DNA from: Cardinalis cardinalis | Taxonomy: Eukaryota; Chordata; Aves; Passeriformes; Cardinalidae | Length of the DNA: 64,000 nucleotides | NCBI GenBank assembly: GCA_014549065.1 | Contig: JACDOX010000023.1 | Coordinates: forward strand, 4,786,808 to 4,850,807 | Direction of reading: 5' to 3' | In this document: piece by piece, positions 12,401 through 22,750 of the stretch | Layout of the letters: each line of letters starts with the position of its first letter | Numbering within the stretch: the stretch's first letter is position 1 | Made by a program: the position numbers and the translations under genes | The notes under the pieces: model-generated | Told to the model about the DNA's origin: nothing | The model's input: the letters and a program-made list of their open reading frames with translations, nothing else | Databases searched by the model: none

Positions 12401-15400
12401 TTCCCATGATGTTTAGTCAAGATAAAATGCAGTAATTGGACTTATTATGATCAGTATTGCATCAGAAATCATGAGACCTGTTCGAAGGAAGGAAATGTAA
12501 ACAACATATGTTTATTTGTAGTGTACACAGTGAATTTTAATTTTTTTTTTAAGGAAAACGTTTGTTTTAACATGAAATAAGAAAACTTTGGAACACAGGG
12601 AAAGCAGCCGGAAGGCAGANATTGCATAATAGGAAAAAAAGTTGAGCTAAAATTTAGTTTTTGTAAAGAAGGGGACTCAGGTGTTGCTCTCAGCTGAATT
12701 TTCCATTTTATGTTCTGTGTTGGTTCAGATGACTTGTTATGCACCTTCTGCNTGTGCATGAGAACCCAGGCAGAGCCCTTCAGCCCTGGGAGAAATCCAT
12801 GTTACTTGNCTGTTCTTAATTTATTCCACTCGTGTCATTTTGGTCGTGGCCAAAAGTGGATGGACCAGTTCAGTGCTGCTCTTGTCAGGGAACTGCAGTG
12901 ACATTTATTTTGGCTTGGCATATATTGAAAGTGTTCTTCCAGTTGAAAATATGAGCTTGGATTTTGAGGAAGTGGACTCTGGTTTTCTTTTTGACTCTTA
13001 TTCTATATATGTCCATTTGCATCTGTGCTACTTCCTGTAATGAACATTTCTGTGAAAGGAGGCACTGTAACTTTGGTTCTTTAGAGAATTGGATCAGCAT
13101 CTCTGATAGCCAGCATAAAGAGAAATAGCACCAAAACTGAGTAAAATTTTTTTGGTAGAATTTCTTTTCCCTGTACTCTGAATGATGTATTTTTTTCACA
13201 TTTNGGTAATTTTTTTTTTAATTGGGCTGTAGCTCATGAGGCCCATTCCCACTGAACACCTTTGGGAAAAATGAATTATTTCCTTCTGTGGCATTATTCT
13301 AAAATTTAAGGTGTGTCAATATGGGATAGTTAGTGGAACTGAGAATGTAGTAGTCAATCTTATTAATTCTTGGCTTTGTTGTCCTTATTCTGTAATAAGT
13401 GTGTAATTTAATTTAAAAATATAAATCTTCACTTGTTGGGAAGAAACCTCCCTTGAACTGAAAAGGCATTTCCATGTAGTAGGCTTCACTGAGAATTGCT
13501 GTGAATCACCGGCTGGTTTGTGTGGAAAGGCCCCCAACCCAAAAGGGGGTAATTTTGCTTTTATTTTTTTAAAGGATAGTTACCTAGAAGGTTGGACTTT
13601 CTGAAGGACTTTAAAATTAAATTGCAAGAACACATTTTAATTTTTTTACACAAATTCTGTCAATTTACTTTAACTTCAGCTTCATCCTGGTGCTCACATG
13701 GGATCTTAAAACATTTTAAAAATGGATGTAACTATCCTGATACAGTTCCTCATGTGGTTGCTGTTACATCTTTGTAAAAGTTTCTTGGTACTGATAGGAG
13801 CATTAATGTGTAAGGAGTGGAACAAAATCTGCTGTGTGGTGCCCTTATAGTNACGTATTGGTCATTCCAAGGCCATTAAGTGTAGTAAACTTTTCAGTGT
13901 GAGAGATGTGCTTCCCCAAGAGACAATGCCTGAGCCATCCTTCCTTGTTGCTCTTGCAGCAGCAGCCTGAGCTTAGTTCTGGGAGGTGCTGAGCCTCTTC
14001 CAGCTTGTGTGGCAGCTGCACATCCCTGAGCTCAGTGTGGCTGTGCTTCCCTGCCTCTGGGGATCTCCGGGGTGACGCCTCCCTCTCCCTGACCCTGGGC
14101 TGGGACTCATCTGTAGCTCTTCTTGGCCATGCTCATGCTAAGCTCCATAAAATGATGAGCAGGATTTTTCTGCCCATGCTGCTTTTCACAGCAACAGCTA
14201 TGTGAGTGTATGCTAATTGTTGTCCTCTGCTGGGGAGCTGGTGTGGCTTTTGCCACCAATGCTATTTTAGTGCAGCCTCTGCATTTTTTTGACAGTCAAA
14301 ATGAAGATTTCATCTTCATTGCAACCTGGTTTTCTGCCNGTTTTAGGGCAGACAGTGTGGTGTGTTTGTATTTAATAATTTTTGCAGTTTAAAGCCTGAG
14401 TCAGTGAAGGCCAAGTTTTCTGCATGCATCATGCCACTGAATAGGTGTGTGTGTAGGGCCAGGGACTGTCACCCCCTGCTCCCCTCCCTGCTGTCCCTTG
14501 TGCCTGTGCAGCAATAGCGCTGTTGGGTTGGATGCAACTTTTCATACCAATGTACAGTTTGGGCTGGGCTGTAGCAATACACAGTTACTGGCTGTGGTTA
14601 TGCTATTTGAAGCAGATTTGATATCTCTCCATGAGACCGTTGTGAAAAGCCTCCCATGGGGACCCACTTAAGGGTGTGGGTTAGCCATGAGACAAATCCT
14701 ATCCTCAAAGGCAAAACTAAGGCATGCAGTAAACTACTGCACCCTCCCTTGTGCTGCTTTTCTGGCTTAGGCCACTGTGATGTGTCCAGCTCTTCTGGCC
14801 AGGGTAAATTCTCTAAATATGCTTTGCTTTACTGTCTGTCATTGTCCAGTTTTGTCCAGAGTAGAAAAATCATAACTGTAATGCCTACAAGTCTTGAAAG
14901 TGCCTATGTATGCATGGAAAAGACAAATTATGCATGAAATGTATGGTGTTGCTGTGCTTGAACAATGCAGTCTGTAGGTGGCTAAAGGGCTAACTAAATT
15001 GCAGGCATAATGAAAGCTCTGTGGTATTTAGTATATGTTCTGTCAGCATTAAACAGTCACCTTGTAAATATATGTTAATTTTGAAGGTGTAACTGACCTT
15101 TTAAATATTAATTGAAATGTCTCATGTTTAGAGGTTGGTGCTATCCTAGAAGAGACTGAAGCCTGTGACTGGTGGAGCCTGGGTGCCATTCTTTTTGAAC
15201 TCCTCACTGGGAAGGTAGGGCTGGGGGCAAGTGACTCCATAAAAGTGACTTCTTGGCCAGTAGTTTCTTACCAGTGGTGTGCCCAGGTGTGATTCCCTTG
15301 ATTGTATTTCTCTGATGAGCTTTGCCAACCTGAGCACTCTCAATTTGCTTAGTCTGCATGGGACCAGANAAACAAAACATGTTCAGCCTTCAGCAGAACG

Positions 15401-18400
15401 ACTTAATAGAGCTGTACCAAACTAAGGACTGAAAAAATAACCAAAACTATGCTGCCCTCTTAGCTACAGTGAAATCCAAGTTCTCTAACATTCCATCTGT
15501 ACATGTACAAAACTTTTGCCCTAATACTTCCAGTAGTATTTCCTGAGACTGGGATGAAGCCATATATCGTTGTTATACATTAATTCAGTATTTTGAAGCA
15601 AAGAGGGCTTGGCCAAATCAAACTGGNGATTGGTTGATGGCTCTGTACAAAGAAAGCAAAGTCCACCAAATTCCCAGACTCTTCAAATTTGAGCAGTAGA
15701 ACAGAAGCTTTAAGATGTAAATGTTCTAAGATGTAAATGCTCTAACTTAGGGAGCTCCTCAGCATCTGTAGACATTGCTCCCAGAACTAGTACTTCATAC
15801 TAGGAAGCACTGAATTTTGGCTTTGTGTGTTAAATTTGCATGGATGGTAGGAGATAATCCAACACTGCAGTTTTGAAATCAATAAATATGCCTTCCTGCT
15901 TTGATTTATTTTTTCCCTTTTTCCTTTTCTCCTCCAGTCTCTGGCTGAGTGCCATCCATCAGGAATAAACACTCATACTTCTTTGAATATACCAGATCAT
16001 GTATCGAAGGAGGCCAGATCACTGATTCAGCAGGTAGGTGAGGGGAGAATTTGTTTTCTCTATGTGCATGTGTGGATGGGACAAATACTTACCTACCTAA
16101 CTTCTTCTGGTGAAGTACATGTAAAACCAGAAAGCTGCTGGTAGGAACATGGATGGCCCTTTTGTCAGCACTGATGAATTTTGCCCAGTTGTCTTGTTGC
16201 ATTTGCAAACTTTGACTTCTGCTGCCAGCTGGATCTGTAGAAAACTGGAGTGCTTTGCCATTTCTTCAAAGAACAAGTTTGGCAAATGCTTTGGAAACAC
16301 CTGCTGGTGGTGCATGAACATTTTAGGAATTCTGCCCTAAATGTTCATGGAAACATTGTAGTGAAATAAAGTAAAAAATGCTGATGCCAATTCAGCAGAA
16401 TAGCTCAAAGTGCTATGAAACCTGTAGCACGCTGATTTGAAGTAATGACCTTGCTGTGGTTGAAAGTGTGTAGCTCTCCTCCAGGAAACCTTCTGGATGC
16501 CATTTTTAAAGAAAAGTACTTTAAATGGTGAATCCGATGACTTTTGTAGTCAGAAGATAAGTGAGTAGGTTGGACAAAAGGCAAAATTGTAAGATATAGA
16601 CAAGCTTCCAGACTGATACACCATTTTTAAGTTAGTGGGAATAGTACTGTTTGATGGTTTTAGTTTACTCTAGCTTTAGGTAGTCATAACTGAACATATA
16701 GGACAGGGTCTTGAAATTCAATTAATGCAATCTTCTTGCTAGTTAATTTTGACATAGCTGTGGAAGTGATGCCTAGATCTGACCTGTTCCACTTGAGAAG
16801 AGGAAGCAATATATGCGAATTGTGCTGTTCAGCTTTGAAGAGGATCTTGCTAGCAGGTGCATAAATAGTGGCGTGACTTAGATGTAGTTTTGAACAGAGC
16901 AGAATGGACAAAGTATTTCTTGAAGAAAACAAAGGAAACAGATTTTGAAAACTCAGTGAGTGAGAAGACCCAGTGACAGATTGATTTCTGTGCTGTTACT
17001 GTGAAATGATTAGTGGAAATGGAACTGTATGTTTGGACACCACCTATTTTGACTAAGTGACATGAAGTCACTGAAGGTGAAAGTACATGTCTGGCAAGGG
17101 TAGAAGGGGAAATGATTGNGGAAAAATCCCATTTCTATATATTCTGCATTTATATAGTTGNATGGTAGCAAATTTTTACCTTCACCCGCAGATGCTATGG
17201 GAGACAAATAGCTGAAGGAAGGCAAAATCACATTTAACGAAGGGAATTCTGCAATTAAGACTAGAAGACCAATGAAGTCATCCAGTCCATGTGTCCCTGC
17301 CAGTGCAGGATTGTTTTTTGCTGTAGACTAATACTAATTAGTATAGTATTATTAGTACTAATAGTATTATTTGTACTACTGTTAGTATTAGTACAATTCT
17401 AATGTATTGACTATTTTCACATATGCCAAACAATGTCTCTTTTGCCACGGGTGGGTTTAAGTGGCAAATGTATTTCTGCCCTCACAGCTGTGTTACAAGG
17501 CCATGTCTGTTCAGAGAACAGTNTCCCCAGTGCCTGTTAGATCAAGCTGTCTAGTGTAGGGTGGTGACTTATCTGGTGGAGGTTTGGCTATATGAAGCAG
17601 TAAATCACATTTTTGTTGTGTGACTATCCAAGGAAGCTGCCATTCATTGTTGAGGAAGCCTTGTCAGGAAAAGGAAGAGAGCTCTCTTGGCATGGATAGC
17701 AATTTGTCATTGCGACTTTCCTTCCCCCCACTGCCAAGGGTAAACAGGTCAAAACATCACAGAGTAACTCTCCGGGATCAGTGTTCAGCTATACAGAAAA
17801 TTGTGTCAGGAGCTGTCTCCTGCTGTGGCTTCCAGTCCAGGTGACTTCATTGTAAACATCTTCTTCGTTTAGCCAGCATCTGAAAAACAGAGATCTGTTT
17901 ATTTCTGCTGAAANATAAAGTTGTTTTTTGATGTTGGTTAGGAATTTTGCACTCAGGTTTTTGTTTTCAGGAACCTTCAAGTTCTACTACCAACAAAACA
18001 TGCAATGTGACTTTTCAATAGGTGTCTGTTTCAGTTTACATTTGTTTTCTGAGATTAAAGTTATTCTGGAAGGACAAACTCCAGAAAATAAGTGACCATA
18101 CATGATTTCCCTGTGCTGGTGCTGCCTGTATTTCCAGGGAAGACTGATACACCCTGGCTGCATATGTGGCTTGTTGGAGATACCAGAGCAGCACCAGTCA
18201 CTGTCAGCAAGCTGCTTTTACTGTGTGACACTATGACTGCAAATAGCAGAGCCATCTTAAAATGTGTAAATTCCTATGTTTATGGATGTAGGCTCACTTA
18301 GATGTTGACTGCATCAAGGTATGAATACACATTTTTCCAAGTGACAACTGGGAGAAGTTATCCTATTAGCTGTTGCAGAAAAAGCAAGCAAGAGATCATG

Positions 18401-19302
18401 CCTTTGTACTGGCTGTAATTGAATAGAGTATAAACACTTCTTGAAAACTGCAAAATATGTTTGTGTGTCTTTATTAGTCTCTTTGGAGTTTGCCTTTGCA
18501 TACCCTTTTATACGGATTGGTATCTTTAAACAGATGTAAATATTGTGATTTCCTTTTCACATGAATTCAGCATGTGATGTACAACTAAAAAGCAAATGAG
18601 GTGCTGAGTTTCAGGAAATTTCCATGAAGCCATTAGGCTGTTTTGTTTCTTTCACTGGGGTTTTGACTTTTCAGTTTTAGGCCATTTGTAGGACTCTTTA
18701 AAACTTTTTTTTTCTTTTTAGGAAATGGAGAGCTNGCTATGTTATCCTGATATTTTAGGACCAACTCAAAATTTATGAAACGGAAAGTTACAGACTGCTG
18801 TCCCTGATGTAGCCATAACACAGTGGTGTGAGCAAAGGTTAACATGAAGCAAACGCAGCGTCCAGAGTTCTACTGATGCAGGCTCTGGCTGCTGCTGTCT
18901 CTTTTTAAAATGAGGTTATGCTTGAAATGAAGTCCCAGTGTGCAGTGCTTCAGGGAATTGCATGCTGTGATCAGTAGTCTCTGAAGACTGTAAGACTGAT
19001 ACTCAAGGAAAGGAGAGTCTTCTTCCATTTACTGGATTTTAGGAATTTCAAGTATGCTTTTGCACTCTTGAAAGTAATTCANAGAGCAGGAAAACAGTAG
19101 GATGTCCCTTACCTTAGACCTTTCTGGAACTTTTAAGCAGTTGTTTTTGTTCTTACTCACTGAATCATGTGTTTTTTTCTTTTATGTCAAGCTTTTGCAG
19201 TTTAATCCTGCGGAGCGTCTTGGTGCTGGCGTTGCTGGTGTTGAAGACATCAAATCTCATCCATTTTTTGCCCTTATAGAATGGGCAGATCTGCAGAGAT
19301 GA
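1887..19302 (+). CDS. RPS6KC1: RPS6KC1, 3' part: C-terminal linker and kinase-like domain (5 spliced exons)
   Basis: Joined coding exons are 1887-3464, 3736-3825, 15132-15214, 15938-16033 and 19192-19302; they read open in one frame for 652 residues to a TGA. Intron phases are 1, 1, 0 and 0. Recognition rests on near-identity, recalled from the human protein, in GGKLWSYVSKFLNRSPEESF, EEECTTSYLTLCNEYGQEKI, the VPVISFKDAAFDDV block and the whole C-terminal kinase-like domain. The family has an N-terminal PX domain, a MIT domain and two kinase-like segments. It is reported to bind sphingosine kinase 1 and PRDX3 and to associate with early endosomes through PX binding of PI3P. Here residues 1-30 finish the first kinase-like segment, about 30-465 are a Ser/Glu/Asp-rich linker, and about 470-652 are the C-terminal lobe. 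Catalytic motifs are degraded (CRDLN instead of HRDLK; YFS instead of DFG), so it is probably a pseudokinase. The 5' exons lie outside the window. Confidence 0.96.
3465..3735 (+). other. RPS6KC1: Short RPS6KC1 intron
   Basis: This is a 271-bp phase-1 intron with donor gtcagg and acceptor tttttag. The donor departs from the usual purine at +3. Joining across it restores the Gly codon in NDRGHIQLTYF. Confidence 0.92.
3736..3825 (+). CDS. RPS6KC1: RPS6KC1 exon: activation-segment region of the kinase-like domain
   Basis: A 90-bp exon encoding HIQLTYFSRWREVEDSCDND and then AIERMYCAP. It corresponds to the kinase activation segment. The metal-binding DFG motif is replaced by Tyr-Phe-Ser (codons 3753-3761), while the APE motif at its end is kept (CAP here, Glu completed by the next exon). 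It is bounded by tttttag and the donor gttaga, which is weak at +3/+4; the intron is phase 1. Loss of the DFG Asp predicts poor or absent Mg-ATP catalysis, as in the family as a whole. Confidence 0.96.
6791..6848. repeat. Short nested tandem repeat
   Basis: The 13-bp unit TCTAAATTCTAAT occurs twice in tandem (6801-6813 and 6814-6826). It is enclosed by a longer direct repeat, AAACATGAARTCTAAATT, at 6791-6808 and 6831-6848 (period 40). Confidence 0.9.
7241..7515. promoter_or_regulatory. CpG-dense island inside the RPS6KC1 intron
   Basis: I count about 19 CpG dinucleotides in 275 bp, far above the flanking intron, where they are rare. Examples are the cluster at 7241-7257, CCGCTGCCGACGGG near 7351, and several between 7440 and 7515. 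A TAATTAG core lies at about 7264. It could be an intronic enhancer or alternative promoter; no exon is recognised. The functional reading is inference. Confidence 0.3.
8309..8323. repeat. AC dinucleotide run
   Basis: A run of about seven AC units within the long RPS6KC1 intron. Confidence 0.9.
10456..10471. repeat. GAAA short tandem run
   Basis: About four AAAG units, followed shortly by a T/C-rich stretch (about 10486-10517). Low-complexity intronic sequence. Confidence 0.85.
15132..15214 (+). CDS. RPS6KC1: RPS6KC1 exon: subdomains VIII-IX of the kinase-like domain
   Basis: This 83-bp exon starts with AG, completing the Glu of the APE motif, and encodes VGAILEETEACDWWSLGAIL followed by FELLTGK. 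The CDWWSLG stretch (codons 15164-15184) is the conserved DxWSLG motif of kinase subdomain IX, which keeps the structural Asp. The acceptor is gtttag and the donor gtaggg; the exon ends on a complete codon (phase 0). Confidence 0.96.
15215..15937 (+). other. RPS6KC1: RPS6KC1 intron
   Basis: A 723-bp phase-0 intron with donor gtaggg. A good pyrimidine tract ends in cctccag. A small imperfect duplication containing AAGATGTAAATG occurs twice near 15712-15742. No gene or RNA is seen. Confidence 0.9.
15938..16033 (+). CDS. RPS6KC1: RPS6KC1 exon: subdomain X region
   Basis: This 96-bp exon (32 complete codons) encodes SLAECHPSGINTHTSLNIPD then HVSKEARSLIQQ. It matches the human segment TLVECHPAGINTHTTLNMPE closely. 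It is bounded by cctccag and the strong donor gtaggt, phase 0 on both sides. Confidence 0.97.
17262..17330 (-). mobile_element. Possible ancient CR1/L3-type LINE tail fragment (antisense)
   Basis: The stretch CATCCAGTCCATGTGTCCCT followed by GCCAGTGCAGGATTGTTTT resembles the reverse complement of the 3' end of old amniote CR1/L3 elements (…TGGACTAGATGA…). Family assignment is from memory of consensus sequences and is tentative. Confidence 0.4.
17322..17402. repeat. TAN-rich imperfect microsatellite
   Basis: Interspersed TAGTATT, AGTACTA and AATACTA units with local dyad symmetry, directly next to the possible LINE tail. Low-complexity sequence commonly grows at such tails. Confidence 0.75.
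19192..19302 (+). CDS. RPS6KC1: RPS6KC1 terminal coding exon
   Basis: Encodes LLQFNPAERLGAGVAGVEDI then KSHPFFALIEWADLQR and TGA (19300-19302). It is the kinase subdomain XI and C-terminal tail, with the structural Arg (codon 19216-19218) in the AGC-family-like NPxERLG motif. The acceptor AG at 19190-19191 makes QQ|LLQ, exactly as in the human protein. The ending aligns with human SHPFFTPVDWAELMR, so the C-terminus is complete. Confidence 0.97.
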   Translation, partial: LLQFNPAERLGAGVAGVEDIKSHPFFALIEWADLQR

Positions 19303-19768
19303 GAGACACATGCCCTCTGAACAAACTCAGGTCAACTGGACAAGTTTCTCTGGCGCAGGAGCACCCTGACTCGCTTCCTTTGGATGTCTCAAACCACTTG
19401 GACGTAATGGCTAAAGGATGCTGGAGCCACAGGGCCAGAAGCGAACACTTTTAACAGAAATCACTGGTTGTACAGGGTGCTGGCTTGTTTTTACCGCAGC
19501 TGGTTGCTACGTGTGTGTGAGTCCTTTCATCAAAGGAAGGTTTGTGAGGCAGCTCCTGGGCAGCATGTTTGGCACTGCCAGATAAGCAGGGGCAGGAATG
19601 TCCTCCTGGTGCTTTGTCCGGTGATGGAAGTGTCTATAGACTGTGCCAGTTGAAAGTATTTTTTTATTGTGTCAATAGACCATTTCCCTATGCTAAGTGC
19701 AGCTCTTGGAGGGGCAGGGAAGGAAAAAGCAAATAATTTATTAACGGTATATGCTAAAGAAAATACTA

Positions 19769-19774
19769 AATAAA
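19769..19774 (+). terminator. RPS6KC1: Candidate proximal poly(A) signal
   Basis: AATAAA 467 bp past the stop codon, within ACTAAATAAAATAC. It would give a short 3' UTR. Confidence 0.4.
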
Positions 19775-20826
19775 ATACTAAAATGCTTTATGCAAAAGTT
19801 GACACATTAAAAATAATATATCCGTTAAAAATTAAGAAAGCTGTTGCATAATACTGCGGAATGTGTCTTGAAAATAGCATATCATTTCCCATTCTGGAAA
19901 GAGCATATAAAAGGCAAATAATGCTGTCAAATGTTGTACTTTGTTGGCTGGCAATGTCTGTTTAAAACTCTTGACTATTGTATTTGATGAGCTACATGTT
20001 AAAGTCACTACAGAAAGGGAAATCTTCTTTTCCTCNGCTGGATAAACACTGCTTTAGCACTCTAATAAGGAGCAAGAACACATAACACTAAATAAATATA
20101 TAGATAAAAAAGGAAAAACTCTTCTTTCATCGCTGCAGCCACTGCTTTATCACATAATGAACTTTACTTCCTCTAAGTGTCCTATTTTTAGCTGCTACTT
20201 CAGGAAAAAAACCTTTCTGCTCGTGTTCTTGTGGTTGAGGAAGCTTCTGAACTCCCCAGTTTGTTTGTTAATAGTCTTAATAAATCAAAGAAAGCCTTTA
20301 CCCACTCTGCTGCTTGAACAGGAAGAAGCCTGGGATTTGCTCATGCCAAATGACTAAGTGACATCTCTGAGCAAACCCTAGTGGGTAAGACTTGGGCAGG
20401 AGCCAATTAGCTGACCTGTTTGTTTGCTAGAAATGTCTGGAGAATGGGAGAAGAATATAAGACATGCAGAATATTTTGCTGAGTGCTGCTAGTGCTGCTA
20501 AGCAGCCATGCCTGTATTGGTTTCTGATGTACAAATGCTGTACACTGCAATGTACAGATTATGTGTCCGTGGGTTTTTTCCTAAATCTTCCCTTTGCTTG
20601 CACTCTTTTTTTTTCCCCCCCCTCTTCTTCTTCTGCCCAGCTTTATCCGGAGAACAAAGGGCAAATTCCTTTGGGAAAGTGAGGTGACAGCAACGATTAC
20701 TGAATTTACAACTCAAAAAAAAAAAAAAGTATCCTTCCATTTGTATTTTAGCAGTGTATTTTATGGGCACTCCCAAAAGTGCATCTGTACAGTCTCCATC
20801 TGTTAGACACCAGGTCGATGTATTCA

Positions 20827-20832
20827 AATAAA
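20827..20832 (+). terminator. RPS6KC1: Candidate intermediate poly(A) signal
   Basis: AATAAA in ATTCAAATAAAGTGG, with a T-rich tract about 45 bp downstream. Other AATAAA hexamers at 20091-20096 and 20279-20284 are alternatives. Confidence 0.35.
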
Positions 20833-21777
20833 GTGGAAAAGGAAAATGCTTCACTTAAACAAAGGAAATCTGTAAACTTTTTTTTTTCCTTTAAAAATTA
20901 TTCCACTCCCCTCTTTTTTTTTCTTCCCTTTCTTGTGATCACCAGGCCAGCAGAGGGGCTGTCACAACACTGCAGGTTGTAACCAGGTCACTAGTATCAC
21001 TGCCTAGCCAGGGCTGTCCAAGATTACATCACCGCAGAAGCTGCATTTCAACCTGCCACCCTCTGGCTTCATAACAGGAACTCCCTCAGGTGAGCCACAG
21101 GAACAACTTCCTGTGTCGGAAATCTCTAATGCAGAGACCAAGCTGATCCCCAGCTTCCTCCCAGCACTGCCCTGGCTGGGACTCTGGAGAGGGCTCCTCG
21201 CTCAAGGAAAGCCTCCCTCCCCTCAGCCACCTGATTCCCTCCCTCCCTGGGGCTCTCCAGCCCAGCCACCAGATAATGCCCCTGCCTGTGTTGATCTGTC
21301 CCATTGCATTTGCCTGGTGATAACTGTACAAAAAAGTATTTTCCATGTTACTTGGAAATGCTGTCGTGTTCAGGTTGTGCTCGTGTGCTGGCTGTAAGCA
21401 AAGGCAGGATAAGATAGCACAGGAGCACAAGCTGGTTTCTGTGAGCAGAACAGGAGAACCCTGTTCTGGCAGAAACCAGATGATCAGTCAGTCTCACTGC
21501 AAAGCATTCGGTTTAGTTAATGACACCAACATATTTCTTCAAGTATGTTAGTAGTGAGGAAATCTAGATCATGGAAAGTAGAAGGAATGGCAGTATGACT
21601 TGCCAGAAATGAGCTTTTGAGATGCTACAAGTATTTGTAACATTACCACTGACTCAGATAATTGTTTGTCAAGGGAAGCACGGTCTGGAGTTAATTGCAC
21701 AAAACCAATCCTGCTTCTATTTTTATTTTTTCCTTGAACATGTATTATGTTGTATTGGTGTTTACATGTATTCCTTT

Positions 21778-21783
21778 AATAAA
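21778..21783 (+). terminator. RPS6KC1: Candidate distal poly(A) signal
   Basis: AATAAA in CCTTTAATAAACAAAACC, followed by moderately T-rich sequence. It is the last AATAAA before sequence character changes, and fits a long 3' UTR of about 2.5 kb. Confidence 0.5.
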
Positions 21784-21800
21784 CAAAACCTTTCAAACCT

Positions 21801-22750
21801 AATTCAGACCTTGGCTTTCTGAACTTCACATTTAGTTCTTGAAGACTGACCTTACCTGATCAGTGCTTTTTGTCCTTTGCTTTAATGAGTTGAAATGCTC
21901 TAGATACCTTCTTTTTGGTGCCTGTCACAAAGCCCTGTGATGCACACCTCCATTTGGATGAGTGTTCATTCCCACTTCATTCTGTTACACCTAATAGCTA
22001 ACAGCAAAACAAATCAGTGCCTTTTTTTNCCCCCAAGAATTAGCTACAGTCTATGTAAAACATGGTAGATGTTAACCTATAGATTTTCCTCTTCTCCTCT
22101 GATGTTCAGGTACAGCAGATTACACACTTAGGGCATCTCAAAGTGGTAATTCTTTGCACCCTGTTGAACCACCCTGTAATATTTTTTGTGTCCTNCTAAG
22201 AAAAACTGGGGTACAAAATGTTCAAAGGCTTGCCCTGGGTAGAATTGCCATGAGGTAAGACTGGGCCCCTGCCCAGACCTATAGGAGAAATTGCGTCTCA
22301 TGAAATACAAGGGACATAACTTTGAANGGCTGTATTCACAGCTTCTGTTCTTGTAGCACAGCTCCTGTTTCTCCTGTGAAAATCACCTCGCAGACAGCAG
22401 TCACTGTCACGCTGACTCCGGGCGCACCTTTGGGATGCTGAGTTGGCAGGGTTACCTGTGCNGGAACATCCACCCGGCTCCTCTCGCCATGCTAACCTGT
22501 TCCTTGGTGTGTCCCCGCAGCGAAGGGCACTGGGATGAAGAAGGCTGGGGAGGTCAGCTCTCTCTAAATGAAGCACTCAGCATAACAAGGCACAGGGAAG
22601 TATGAAGTAAACCACTATAGGATTTTTTTTTTTTTTTGAGTGTGGTATCATTTGTTTTCTCAAGGACGCTGAGTAGGAAGCTGGAGAAACAGAAACTTCC
22701 TCTGTGGTGAGATTTATGGTAGGGATTTTAGCAATAAAATGAAAAAGTAC
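21801..22750. other. Intergenic sequence after RPS6KC1
   Basis: Ordinary non-coding sequence with a poly-T run at about 22622-22638. No gene or recognisable repeat is seen. Confidence 0.7.

Larger units (their letters stand above)
3826..15131 (+). other. RPS6KC1: Long RPS6KC1 intron (11.3 kb)
   Basis: This phase-1 intron runs from gttaga to atgtttag. It is AT-rich and unremarkable, with an AC dinucleotide run, a TCTAAATTCTAAT tandem, a short GAAA run and one CpG-dense island near 7.24-7.52 kb (listed separately). Reading frames of up to about 155 codons occur on both strands, but none has recognisable protein character. No RNA gene was seen. Confidence 0.85.
16034..19191 (+). other. RPS6KC1: RPS6KC1 last intron
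   Basis: A 3158-bp phase-0 intron with donor gtaggt. The acceptor is TTTTATGTCAAG, an AAG rather than the commoner CAG or TAG. It contains a possible antisense CR1 relic and a TAN-rich low-complexity stretch (listed separately). No other supportable feature. Confidence 0.88.
19303..21800 (+). other. RPS6KC1: RPS6KC1 3' untranslated region (inferred extent)
   Basis: Non-coding sequence runs from the stop to the last good AATAAA. It is AT-rich with pyrimidine runs at about 20605-20640 and 20880-20935 and a poly-A run at about 20717. The true end is not proven. Five AATAAA hexamers are present (19769, 20091, 20279, 20827 and 21778), so several transcript ends are possible. Confidence 0.6.
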
